In this document: one piece after another, positions 15,256 to 22,668 of the stretch
How the letters are laid out: each line of letters opens with the position of its first letter
Position numbering within the stretch: position 1 is the first letter of the stretch
Assembly: GCA_964605185.1 (NCBI GenBank)
Contig: CAZSBF010000070.1
Location: 1-22,668, forward strand
Reading direction: 5' to 3'
Length of the DNA stretch: 22,668 nucleotides
DNA from: JACRIM01 sp964605185
GTDB taxonomy: Bacteria; Planctomycetota; Phycisphaerae; UBA1845; UTPLA1
Notes under the pieces: generated by a model
Told to the model about the DNA's origin: nothing
Seen by the model: only the letters and a program-made list of their open reading frames with translations
The model's database searches: none
Made by a program: the position numbers and the translations under genes

Positions 15256-17583
15256 ATGGCAACGATGACTCCGATGACGCCGTTCAAAGTCAGTGAATTG
15301 ACGGAACCGAAACCGACATGTCTGCAAAAGACGTGGATCGGCAATGGCAACGAGGCTGTGGCCCGCGCGATCCTCGATATCGGGTACGACTGCGAAGGGT
15401 ATTACCCGATCACGCCGTCGTCGGACGTAGGTGAGGTGATCTCGAAGGCCTATGCCGAGGGCGAGACCGACATTTCGTTTGTGGTCGGGACGAGCGAATT
15501 GGCGGCGCTGGGGATTTGCACCGGGGCCGCGGTTGCGGGCGGGCGCGTGGTGGATGTAACCAGCGCGAATGGACTGTTGCTGAAGGCTGAGCAGATGCCG
15601 GCGATATCGGGGTTGGGCTTGCCGATGGTGCTCAATCTGTCGACGCGCGATGTTTCGGCGCCGCTGAACATCAAGAACGGGCACTCGGATTTGTATGCGA
15701 CGCTGGGTTGGGGTTGGCTGACGTTTCTCGCGCCCAATGTGCAGGCCGCGTATGACATGAACATTATCGCGATCAAGGTGGCTGAGCGCGTGAATCTGCC
15801 GGCCATCGTCGCGTATGACGGTTTCCATACATCGCACGCCAATCGACGGATCAGCGTATTTGCGGACAAGGAAGAGGTTCGCCGGTTCGTCGGCCCGCCG
15901 CCGTTCAAGGGGACGCTGGAGGCTCGCAACGGACGATTCAGCTTCATTGATGTGCAGCATCCGCGAACGTTCGGGCCTTACATGAACGATGACCTGATCA
16001 ACGCCAAGGTGCAGATGGAGACGAAATTCGAGCGGGCGTATCAGTATCTGCCGCGCGTGTTTGACGAGTTCGCGCGAATGACGGGGCGACGATACGGGTT
16101 TGTCGAGCAGCATGGCGACCGGTCGGGACCGCGATGTCTGGTCGCCCTGAACACGGCGGGCGAGGCAGCGAAGGACGCGGTGGATATCCTTGCGGCAAAG
16201 GGTGAGTGGGTGAATCTTGTTGTGCCGACGGTGCTTCGACCGTGGCCGGAGAAGGAGATTCTTGCGGCGATCGGCGAGGCGGAAGCAATTGTGGTGGCGG
16301 AGCGCGGCAGTCAGTATGGTGCGAGCAATTATCTGGCGAATGAGATTGGCGCGGCGTTGCAGCGACATGGGAACCCGGCGCGCATCGTGCAACGGACCTA
16401 TGGCATCGGCGGGTTGAATTTCACCAAGGACGACGCGCTGGTGATGTATTCCGACGCGGCGGAGGTCTTGAGGCCGACGCGGCATGACGATGAGAAGAAG
16501 ACATCGCCAGGCGGCTTCTCGTTTGCCGAATCCAAGTATTACCACGGTGCGTGGCCGGGCGACGAGGCGTATGCGCCGGACGCCACGCTGGTGCCGTTGA
16601 CGGTGGATGAGTGTTCGCTGAATGCGGCATTGGGGACGAAAGTGAATCTGAAAGACTTGTCGAAGATGCCGACGCGCTTCGACAAGCACGCGGCGTGCCC
16701 GGGCTGCGGGATTTTCACGAGTCTGAATTTGTTCCTCCGCGGCATCGACGGGCATGTATGCCTGCTCTTCAACACGGGCTGCGGCATGGTCGTCACGACG
16801 GGTTACCCGCTGACGAGTTTCAAGGTGCCGTACTTCCATAACTTGTTTCACAACTCGACCAGCACGGCGACCGGCGTGGTGGAGATGATCAAGCGGTTCA
16901 AGGCGCGCGGCGATCTGCCCGAGGACATTACGGTAATCGCGGTGAGCGGCGACGGTGGCGATGACATCGGCATGGATCAGGTGATCGGCGCTGCCCTGCG
17001 GAATGATCCGTTCATCTTGTTTGAGTACGACAACAAGGGCTACATGAACACGGGTGCGCAACTGTGTTACAGCGGGTACATGCATCAGAAGGCCAGTAAC
17101 GCCCACCTCGGCCCGCAACAGACCGGCAAGCGCACGCATCACAAGGAAATCGTGGAGATCCTTCGCGGGACGTTTGCGCCATACATTGCGACATGTTGCG
17201 AATCGCACGCGCAGGACATGATCCGCAAGGCCCGCAAGGCGCAGGCGACGACGCGAGCGGGCGGGTTTGCGTTCGTGAAGACGCTTTCGGTGTGCCCGTT
17301 GAATTGGGGCATGGAAGAGCACGTTGGCCCTGCGGCGGTCGAGGCGGCGGTGAATGCGTGCATGCATCCGCTGTATGAGATCGAGCACGGCATTACGACG
17401 GTCACGGTTGACCCGGAGAAGGCCGGCAAGAAGGTGCCGGTGACGGATGCGTTCGCGGCGATGGGCGGGGCATTCGCGCATTTGGCGCGGCCGGAGTATG
17501 CCGAGGCGGTCAAGGAAGTTCAAGATGAAGTGGACCGGAGATGGGCACGGCTGAAGCTGATGTCTGAGAATCCGGCACTTTGA
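15256..17583 (+). CDS. 2-oxoacid:ferredoxin oxidoreductase, alpha-beta fusion (pyruvate type)
   Basis: Catalytic polypeptide, 775 residues, for oxidative decarboxylation of a 2-oxoacid to acyl-CoA with ferredoxin as acceptor, or the reverse. Residues about 20-420 are the alpha part: YYPITPSSDVGEVISKAYAE, a conserved Glu in SELAALGICTGAAVAGGR, and STRDVSAPLNIKNGHSD, like the RxLSxPxNIxNxHSD segment of PorA that holds the substrate arginine. Residues about 470-775 are the beta part: CPGCG (C481, C484), TGC (C509) and CP (C680) reproduce the spacing of the four cysteines that hold the proximal [4Fe-4S] cluster in pyruvate:ferredoxin oxidoreductase. The thiamine diphosphate motif is GDG at 565-567 with YDNKGYMNTG ending the motif (N593). 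The site residues point to pyruvate, but the substrate is not proven. ATG at 15256 lies six bases after the microprotein stop. Together with the gamma-delta fusion all four domains are present. A strong stem-loop closes the operon. Confidence 0.9.
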   Translation: MATMTPMTPFKVSELTEPKPTCLQKTWIGNGNEAVARAILDIGYDCEGYYPITPSSDVGEVISKAYAEGETDISFVVGTSELAALGICTGAAVAGGRVVDVTSANGLLLKAEQMPAISGLGLPMVLNLSTRDVSAPLNIKNGHSDLYATLGWGWLTFLAPNVQAAYDMNIIAIKVAERVNLPAIVAYDGFHTSHANRRISVFADKEEVRRFVGPPPFKGTLEARNGRFSFIDVQHPRTFGPYMNDDLINAKVQMETKFERAYQYLPRVFDEFARMTGRRYGFVEQHGDRSGPRCLVALNTAGEAAKDAVDILAAKGEWVNLVVPTVLRPWPEKEILAAIGEAEAIVVAERGSQYGASNYLANEIGAALQRHGNPARIVQRTYGIGGLNFTKDDALVMYSDAAEVLRPTRHDDEKKTSPGGFSFAESKYYHGAWPGDEAYAPDATLVPLTVDECSLNAALGTKVNLKDLSKMPTRFDKHAACPGCGIFTSLNLFLRGIDGHVCLLFNTGCGMVVTTGYPLTSFKVPYFHNLFHNSTSTATGVVEMIKRFKARGDLPEDITVIAVSGDGGDDIGMDQVIGAALRNDPFILFEYDNKGYMNTGAQLCYSGYMHQKASNAHLGPQQTGKRTHHKEIVEILRGTFAPYIATCCESHAQDMIRKARKAQATTRAGGFAFVKTLSVCPLNWGMEEHVGPAAVEAAVNACMHPLYEIEHGITTVTVDPEKAGKKVPVTDAFAAMGGAFAHLARPEYAEAVKEVQDEVDRRWARLKLMSENPAL

Positions 17584-17607
17584 ATTGTCATCTCTCCTCC
17601 TAAGAAA

Positions 17608-17646
17608 GACAGGCCCGGCGCATCCAAGCGATGCACCGGGCCTGTC
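17608..17646. terminator. Strong stem-loop after the oxidoreductase operon, likely bidirectional terminator
   Basis: GACAGGCCCGG at 17608-17618 pairs with CCGGGCCTGTC at 17636-17646. Inside, GCATC and GATGC pair around the loop CAAGC after a single C/A mismatch. It lies between the ends of two convergent genes (stops at 17583 and 17681). T-runs are weak: TGATTTG on the plus strand and TTTCTTAG on the minus strand. Confidence 0.75.
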
Positions 17647-17680
17647 TGATTTGTGGGAATCGGCAGCGGCTTCCTGATTG

Positions 17681-20482
17681 CTAATCGAGCACTTCGACCG
17701 CGTTCACGTCCGCACCGGCGGCCATGCCCAGGGCGCTCAGGTCGAGGAACGACGAATACGTTCCCGTTGTTACTGTTCCGAGCGCCGTTGGCGTGAATTT
17801 AACGACATCCTCATCTTCACCCGATACGCCAGTCACGGCGAAAGTCCCAATCGTCGAGAGCAATATCTCGCCGGTCGCGGTTATGCACGCCGCGTCCACG
17901 TCCTCGTTGTTGTTCGTGGCAAGATCGACGTCGCTGCCGTCAAAGTAGTAGCTCCATGTGCCGGTGGTGACAGAGCCGAGTGTGCCGGGAGTGAAGGCGA
18001 TGACGTCTTCATCCGCGAGGCCTGTCAGTCCCGTAACGCTGGGCGGATCGATCGTCGAAATCACCAACTGGCCGGTTGCTGAGATGGACAGCGCGTCGAT
18101 GTCCTCGCCGGTGGATGTAAGTCCTACGTCGCTTCCATCGAAGTAGAACGTCCACGTTCCGGCCGTCGTCGTGCCGAGCGAACTCGGAGTGAATTGGATG
18201 ATGTCTGAGTCGTCAACGGATGTGCCGCTTGGGCCTCCGGTGAGACCGGCAAGTGTTCCGTCCAGGTCTACGCTGATTAGCAACTGTCCACTCGGCAGCA
18301 CCGCGAGGGCATCGATTGCAAACGACGTGAGGCCGACATCGCTGCCGTCGAAATAGAGCGACCAGACGCCGGTTCCCGTGTTGTACGCGACGATGTCTTC
18401 ATTCTCGACGGTTCCCACTCCGGGCACGGATGTGCTGGCCAGGAACGTCATGAGCATGGTCACGCCCGCGGAGGGTGTCGCCGAAACCTCGTTGCTGTTT
18501 CCGCTTTCGTTGCTGGAGGTGTCCGCGGCGCGCACAGCGTAGTAATACGTCGTGCCGTTCGTCACCGTGGTGTCGCTGTAGTCGCTTACCGCAACGACAG
18601 CACCATTGATTTTCGAGTACGGCCCGCCGGCGCTTGTCCCGCGATAGACGTTGTACCCGGCGAGATCCGCCTCACTGTTGTTGCCCCAGTCGAGATTCAC
18701 CACGGCGTTGTCGGCCGTCGCAACCAAGCCGGTCGGCGCGGCCGGCGGAGTTACATCCACACACGACGGATCGCTAAATGTCTGTCCGGTGTTCTTTTGT
18801 CCCGCGGAGGAAGCCGCCGGCGCCTGCCATGTGAAATCTGAATACTGCTTGCCCGTTCCGGCAAGCCGCAGGGACTGCCCCACCGGCGTCGTCGTCAACT
18901 CGCTGACACCGATGTCAACGGAAACCAATCCAATGGCAGGCCCGTCCGTCGCGATGAACGACCCCTCGTAGCTGAGGAACTGCACAACCACATTGGACGC
19001 ATCCACCAGCGCCAGCCCGTCGGGTGAACCGTTCTGCATGGAGGCGAATGCGAAGCTCAGTGTGCCGATGCAGCTTTGCTGGTCGGGTATCGTCCCCGTG
19101 AGGTTCACCGTGGCATACATTGCCCCGCCGGCACCGTTGTAACCGATGACCTTCCAGCCGCTGAGGTTGGTGCCTGCCGGCCCGGCCACTTCGACAAATT
19201 CGCCGGTGTCCGTTCCGTCGTTGTCATAGTGAAACTCGTTGATCCACGGCGATGCAGGCCCGCCGCCGCCGCCGGAAGGCGTCGCGCTCGCCTGATTGCT
19301 GTTTCCGCTCTCGTTGTTCGACGTGTCCACGGCCGTCACCACATAGTAGTACGTGGTGCCGTTGGTTACGGTGGTGTCGCTGTAGGTGGAAGCCGCTACA
19401 AGCGAGGCATTGATCTTGGTGTATGGGCCACCGCTGGTCGTTGAGCGGTGCACGTTGTATCCGGCGAGATCTGATTCGCCGTTGTCGTTCCAGTCGAGGT
19501 TCACGACGCCGTTCCCACCGGTCGCGGCGAGGCCTGTCGGCGCGGCCGGTGGCGTGGTGTCGCCGGTCGAGCAATTGCTGTTCCAAATGCACTCGACCCA
19601 CTCGGGGTGGTCGATGAAGGGGTTTCGATTGCCCTGGTAGCCGGCGACGACGTTGTTACGCGAGATTTCTTTGGAATCCACGGGATCCTGTTGGTGCCAT
19701 TGCAGTAGCACCGAGAGCATGCCCATGTACGCGATGGACTCATTCGCACCGGTGTTGGAGGCGTCAATCAGGGCTTCGTTGTCGGTGAGGATCATGTCCG
19801 GCTCGGCTACGCCTGTGATGCCGTGGGTGCCACCTTCATAACGGACATCCAGGTAGAACAGCGCACGAGCTACGTCGCCGCGACGACCGATCCACGTTTC
19901 CCATGTACCAGTTGTGAATGAGCCGGTGGTCCAGTTTGAGTTGCCGGGGTAGACGCCGCTGCCTCCGCCTTGGCCATTCGTAAACAGGGTGATTTGCTCG
20001 GAGCAGAGGGCACTGCAGAAACGATAGGGCTTGTTACCGCGCGACGAGTTGTACGAGTCACTAGCGATGAAGAGGGCGTGGCAATCGGTGTAGGGGTAAT
20101 TCGTAGAGCCGTCGTTTGGATAGCCGTAGGAGTTGGGCCAGGAGTGTTCACGGTTGTAATTCGTATTTCCCGCGCCGACTTTGACGTAACTCGCATTCAT
20201 GTAAATGTCGAGCACGTTTGCCGTGTTGGCGGAGTCCTCGTCGGCCAGTTCGAGGATGTTCCATGTGTCGGTTGACGTGGAGGTGTATGGAAATCTTGTG
20301 TGGTCGTCGATGACGGGGTGCAGCGTCGCGCGAAGCGTCGTTGCATCCGTCGCATTCACCGTGTCGTAGTAGCCGGGTGGGGGTTGAGCGACGACGCGAC
20401 CGACGCCGACTGCGAGAATTGCAGTCAGCAAGCTGAACACGGGTGAATTGGCACGATGGCTAATGCGAGGTGTGTCGAACAT
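17681..20482 (-). CDS. Secreted multidomain endonuclease I with FN3, lamin-tail-like and repeat modules
   Basis: An exported nuclease of 933 residues. A signal peptide (hydrophobic stretch VFSLLTAILAVGVG, end near VVAQ, about residue 33) is followed by an endonuclease I domain to about 300. Its active-site pattern is visible: NREHSWP at 110-116 and DCH at 133-135, then N145 and R148 in SYNSSRGNKPY, the family's 'REH..P ... D.H ... N..R' signature. It is thus likely to cut DNA or RNA outside the cytoplasm. FN3 modules lie at about 310-404 and 576-671 and flank a lamin-tail-like domain (about 410-569, starting PWINEFHYDNDGTDTGEFVE). The rest is four repeats of about 60 residues. I chose ATG at 20482 because GGAGG lies six bases upstream; an earlier TTG at 20515 would add 11 residues. 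No sortase, PEP-CTERM or other anchor signal is seen at the end (VNAVEVLD). It is convergent with the oxidoreductase operon. Confidence 0.85.
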   Translation of the reverse strand: MFDTPRISHRANSPVFSLLTAILAVGVGRVVAQPPPGYYDTVNATDATTLRATLHPVIDDHTRFPYTSTSTDTWNILELADEDSANTANVLDIYMNASYVKVGAGNTNYNREHSWPNSYGYPNDGSTNYPYTDCHALFIASDSYNSSRGNKPYRFCSALCSEQITLFTNGQGGGSGVYPGNSNWTTGSFTTGTWETWIGRRGDVARALFYLDVRYEGGTHGITGVAEPDMILTDNEALIDASNTGANESIAYMGMLSVLLQWHQQDPVDSKEISRNNVVAGYQGNRNPFIDHPEWVECIWNSNCSTGDTTPPAAPTGLAATGGNGVVNLDWNDNGESDLAGYNVHRSTTSGGPYTKINASLVAASTYSDTTVTNGTTYYYVVTAVDTSNNESGNSNQASATPSGGGGGPASPWINEFHYDNDGTDTGEFVEVAGPAGTNLSGWKVIGYNGAGGAMYATVNLTGTIPDQQSCIGTLSFAFASMQNGSPDGLALVDASNVVVQFLSYEGSFIATDGPAIGLVSVDIGVSELTTTPVGQSLRLAGTGKQYSDFTWQAPAASSAGQKNTGQTFSDPSCVDVTPPAAPTGLVATADNAVVNLDWGNNSEADLAGYNVYRGTSAGGPYSKINGAVVAVSDYSDTTVTNGTTYYYAVRAADTSSNESGNSNEVSATPSAGVTMLMTFLASTSVPGVGTVENEDIVAYNTGTGVWSLYFDGSDVGLTSFAIDALAVLPSGQLLISVDLDGTLAGLTGGPSGTSVDDSDIIQFTPSSLGTTTAGTWTFYFDGSDVGLTSTGEDIDALSISATGQLVISTIDPPSVTGLTGLADEDVIAFTPGTLGSVTTGTWSYYFDGSDVDLATNNNEDVDAACITATGEILLSTIGTFAVTGVSGEDEDVVKFTPTALGTVTTGTYSSFLDLSALGMAAGADVNAVEVLD
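17690..18460 (-). repeat. Four tandem protein repeats in the C-terminal part of the nuclease
   Basis: Each unit of about 60 residues has 'EDxIxFTPxxLGxxTTGTW', then YFDGSDVGL, then 'DIDAL...TGQLLIST'. The first three copies share YFDGSDV almost unchanged, at intervals of about 200 bases; the fourth is degenerate (FLDLSALGM). The copies are also alike at DNA level. The regular spacing suggests beta-propeller-like blades or a beta-solenoid, which is inference. Confidence 0.8.
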
Positions 20483-20537
20483 TTTGATCCTCCATGACAG
20501 GTGATCGGCGTCCAATGCCGAGACTGAGATCGGGGAA

Positions 20538-20567
20538 ACTGTACCTATGGTCGTGCGCGGATTTCAA
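20538..20567 (-). promoter_or_regulatory. Weak promoter candidate for the nuclease gene
   Basis: On the minus strand TTGAAA (20567-20562) and TACAGT (20543-20538) are 18 bases apart, about 55 bases upstream of the ATG at 20482. The -10 box matches the consensus at only four positions. The rest of the gap 20483-20737 shows no gene and no clear terminator for the gene to its right. Confidence 0.3.
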
Positions 20568-20737
20568 GCGAATTCCCGGAAGGATTCGGAATTTCGTGGG
20601 AGAGATGGAGCGGACGTGCTGGGGGGTGAATACACAGCAAACAGAATCTTAACAACGTGCGCGAGAGCACCCATTAGGACCCTTTGGAATCGCGGACTTT
20701 TCCACGAGAGTTCAGGGGAATCGTGAAGTATCGTGTG

Positions 20738-22117
20738 TCAGTGCGCGTTTTTGTAGCCGCCGACGAGGGTGAGGAAGATGATCTTGAGGTCGAACCACAA
20801 CGACCAGCGTTCGATGTAGTAGATGTCGTGTTGGATGCGGGTTTGCAGGTCGGTCTGGCCGCGCCAGCCGTTGACCTGGGCCCAGCCGGTGATGCCGGGT
20901 TTGACCCAGTGCTTGTGGCTGTAGCGTTCGATGACGGGTTTGAATTGCTCGACGAATTCGGGGCGTTCGGGGCGCGGGCCGACGAGGCTCATGTTGCCGA
21001 TGAGGACGTTGAAGAGCTGGGGGAGTTCATCGAGATTTGTGCGGCGTAGGATGGAGCCGAGAGGGGTGCAGCGCGTATCGTTTTGAACGGCCCACACTGG
21101 GCCGGATTTCGTTTCGGCGTCGAGTTTCATACTACGGAACTTGAACATGCGAAAGCGGCGGCCGTCGAGGCCGATGCGTTCCTGCACATAAAGCACAGGG
21201 CCGTGCGATGTGAGCTTGATCAGCAGGGCGATCGCGAGAAGTGCCGGTGAAAGCACGATGAGGCCCAGCGAAGCGAGCGACAGGTCGAGGGCGCGTTTGG
21301 TAATGACGCCAGAAAGCGGAAGTTCTCCACCGCAAAGTTCGATCATGGGGATGCGGCCGATCTGATCGACGCGCGGGGTAAGGTGGATGCCGGGGAAGAC
21401 GGCGGGGGTTAGTTGCAGGGGAATGCCTTCCAGCTCCGCCAACTCGGCGACGCGCAGGAGCAGGCGTATGCGCTTAGGCGGCAGATCGACGATGACGTGA
21501 TCGACGCGGCCCTGGCGGATCATTGCGAGGGCCGATTCCTCATCGAGTTTCGGCACATCGCCCAGGTCGCCGTCACCGGTCGCGCCGACGACTTCGATGG
21601 CGGTGAACATCTGGCGGGAGAGATTCTTGATGAGCTTGCGCCCATGGGCCTCGCCGCCGATTATGAGCACACGGCGGGCGTGGCCGGTTCGGGATTGCCA
21701 ATAGGCGAGCAATTCGGCGACTCCGAGTCGGACGCCGACCAGGCCGAGCAATGAAAGGCCGAGGAAGAGGCTGAAGACGGCGCGCGAGTAGCTGATGAGT
21801 TCGCTCATCTTTAGGAAGAAGGTGCCCGCGACCCAGACCGCGCCCATGGCGGCGGCGGCGACGATGGTGCGGCGGAGCAGCGGCCAGAGCCGGCCGACGG
21901 CGACTTGCAGGTCGTAGGCGCCGGTGAGGACGAGGGCGAGGGCGAGGAAGGGCCAAAGCCGAAGGAAGAGGTCAAGGTGGAGTTGGGTCGGCAGGCCGGG
22001 GTCGACGAGGAGGAGGTTTTGCTTGATCCAGAGGGCAAGGAATAGCGCGGCCGGAAGGACCAGTTGATCCAGCACGAAGAGAAGGACGACCGTTCGCGAG
22101 ATATACCGGCGAATCAT
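20738..22117 (-). CDS. Polyprenyl-phosphate hexose-1-phosphate transferase (exopolysaccharide initiating enzyme)
   Basis: It transfers a sugar phosphate, commonly glucose-1-phosphate from UDP-glucose, to undecaprenyl phosphate at the inner membrane and so starts exopolysaccharide or O-unit synthesis. The 459 residues have the layout of WcaJ-type enzymes: about four or five N-terminal membrane spans, a Rossmann-like domain from about 145 (RRVLIIGGEAHGRKLIKNL), one further hydrophobic hairpin (LASLGLIVLSPALLAIALLI), and the C-terminal catalytic domain with KFRSM (326-330), TNLDELPQLFNVLIGNMSLV, GPRPERPEF (380 onwards) and KPGITGWAQVNGWRGQTD (406-423). No other polysaccharide genes are in the window. 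ATG at 22117 is the only good start for the first membrane span; its ribosome binding site is weak. It is divergent from ligA, with 100 bases between starts. The exact sugar cannot be told from sequence alone. Confidence 0.92.
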   Translation of the reverse strand: MIRRYISRTVVLLFVLDQLVLPAALFLALWIKQNLLLVDPGLPTQLHLDLFLRLWPFLALALVLTGAYDLQVAVGRLWPLLRRTIVAAAAMGAVWVAGTFFLKMSELISYSRAVFSLFLGLSLLGLVGVRLGVAELLAYWQSRTGHARRVLIIGGEAHGRKLIKNLSRQMFTAIEVVGATGDGDLGDVPKLDEESALAMIRQGRVDHVIVDLPPKRIRLLLRVAELAELEGIPLQLTPAVFPGIHLTPRVDQIGRIPMIELCGGELPLSGVITKRALDLSLASLGLIVLSPALLAIALLIKLTSHGPVLYVQERIGLDGRRFRMFKFRSMKLDAETKSGPVWAVQNDTRCTPLGSILRRTNLDELPQLFNVLIGNMSLVGPRPERPEFVEQFKPVIERYSHKHWVKPGITGWAQVNGWRGQTDLQTRIQHDIYYIERWSLWFDLKIIFLTLVGGYKNAH

Positions 22118-22217
22118 GGCGGGCTAAGGGTACACCCAAGGCGAGGGGGTTGAAAGCGGCGCGAGGTCGGCGAGTCGGCACGAAAAACGGGCGGCTCGCT
22201 GTATCATTGTAGTCATC

Positions 22218-22668
22218 ATGAACCCGCAGCAGGAAATCGCGAGATTACGAGAGGAAATCGCCCGGCATGACCTTGCGTATTACGTGGAGGCCACGCCGGT
22301 CATTTCGGATCGGGAGTATGACAAGCTCTTTCAGCGATTGAAGGATCTGGAGGCCGCGCACCCGGAGTTAGTCACGTCGGATTCGCCGACGCAGCGAGTG
22401 TCGGAGACGCCGCTGGAGGGCTTCGCGCACGTGACTCATGCCGTGCCGATGATGTCGATTGATAACACGTACAACGAGGCGCAGCTTCGTGAGTGGGACG
22501 GACGTGTGGCGAAGGGGTTGGATGGGGCGGCGTATGAATACCTCGTCGATCCGAAGATTGACGGGGTTTCGGCGTCGCTTCGCTATGAGAGTGGGCGATT
22601 GGTCCTTGCGGCGACGCGCGGGGAGAATTTCAGGCCCAGCCAGATCGTGGTCAGCAGGCCGAAGCTTG
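22218..22668 (+). CDS. ligA: NAD-dependent DNA ligase, N-terminal part, cut by window end
   Basis: LigA seals nicks with NAD+ as cofactor. The start ATGAACCCGCAG leads into the Ia domain (HDLAYYVEATPVISDREYDK, FQRLKDLE, HPELVTSDSPTQRV), which binds nicotinamide mononucleotide. The adenylation domain follows (HAVPMMSIDNTYN) with the active-site lysine K113 in DPKIDG, at nearly the same position as in E. coli (K115). The reading continues through ASLRYESGRLVLAATRGE, after which the expected 'RGDG..GEDVT.N..TI' is not found: the last 14 codons read NFRPSQIVVSRPKL. The gene is therefore incomplete and its last codons are doubtful. No clear ribosome binding site precedes the ATG. Confidence 0.9.
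   Translation, partial: MNPQQEIARLREEIARHDLAYYVEATPVISDREYDKLFQRLKDLEAAHPELVTSDSPTQRVSETPLEGFAHVTHAVPMMSIDNTYNEAQLREWDGRVAKGLDGAAYEYLVDPKIDGVSASLRYESGRLVLAATRGENFRPSQIVVSRPKL
22626..22668. other. Sequence at the window end that does not fit ligA
   Basis: After the codons for TRGE the ligA similarity stops abruptly. On the minus strand the same bases read SFGLLTTIWLGLK, typical of a membrane protein. This suggests a chimeric join or assembly break near 22626, about 40 bases from the end. The alternative is a true divergence in this ligase. Confidence 0.45.

Noticed and set aside
15214..17523. A 769-codon open frame on the minus strand across the alpha-beta gene
   Set aside because: It is antisense to a strongly recognised protein. 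Its translation is rich in Arg and His with no domain pattern, as expected from the complement of GC-rich coding DNA.

Overview
GC-rich bacterial DNA with densely packed genes on both strands. An LptD-type outer-membrane assembly protein shows that the host has an outer membrane. That protein, a divergent membrane pyrophosphatase, a secreted multidomain nuclease and dispersed palindromic repeats fit a Planctomycetota/PVC-type bacterium. This placement is inference from family impressions. No rRNA, tRNA, CRISPR array or insertion sequence was seen.

Layout. 1-256: a DUF5615 (PIN-like toxin) gene cut by the window edge and broken by an in-frame stop. 292-3381 (-): LptD-like protein without cysteine. 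3451-3639: divergent intergenic region with a dispersed palindrome and an extended -10 box. 3640-6941 (+): a SNF2-family ATPase followed 8 bases later by a small gene that resembles the C-terminal tail of SWIM zinc-finger proteins. 6964-8109 (-): secreted FlgT-N-like protein. 8110-8758: long non-coding stretch with a promoter candidate and a strong hairpin. 8759-11218 (+): membrane-bound pyrophosphatase, then a clear intrinsic terminator. 11348-13930 (+): rsfS and argS, three bases apart. 13931-14159: a non-coding control region with a near-textbook sigma-54 promoter and upstream dyads. 14160-17583 (+): an operon for a pyruvate-type 2-oxoacid:ferredoxin oxidoreductase made of two fused polypeptides, with a dispersed palindrome and a 32-residue single-span membrane microprotein between them; a strong stem-loop closes it. 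17681-20482 (-): secreted endonuclease I with FN3, lamin-tail-like and repeat modules. 20738-22117 (-): polyprenyl-phosphate sugar phosphotransferase. 22218-end (+): start of ligA, whose last codons stop looking like ligA.

The most distinctive unit is 13989-17646: tandem dyads, sigma-54 promoter, gamma-delta fusion, membrane microprotein, alpha-beta fusion and terminator. As read here it is a complete, separately regulated oxidoreductase module with the thiamine diphosphate site, a proximal Fe-S cluster in the beta part and two ferredoxin-type clusters in the delta part. The microprotein has an excellent ribosome binding site and could anchor the enzyme to the membrane, which is inference. 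The pyrophosphatase carries the lysine that marks potassium independence and resembles the divergent H+-PPase group. The remaining genes (rsfS, argS, lptD, ligA, sugar transferase) are housekeeping or envelope functions with no visible link to the module.
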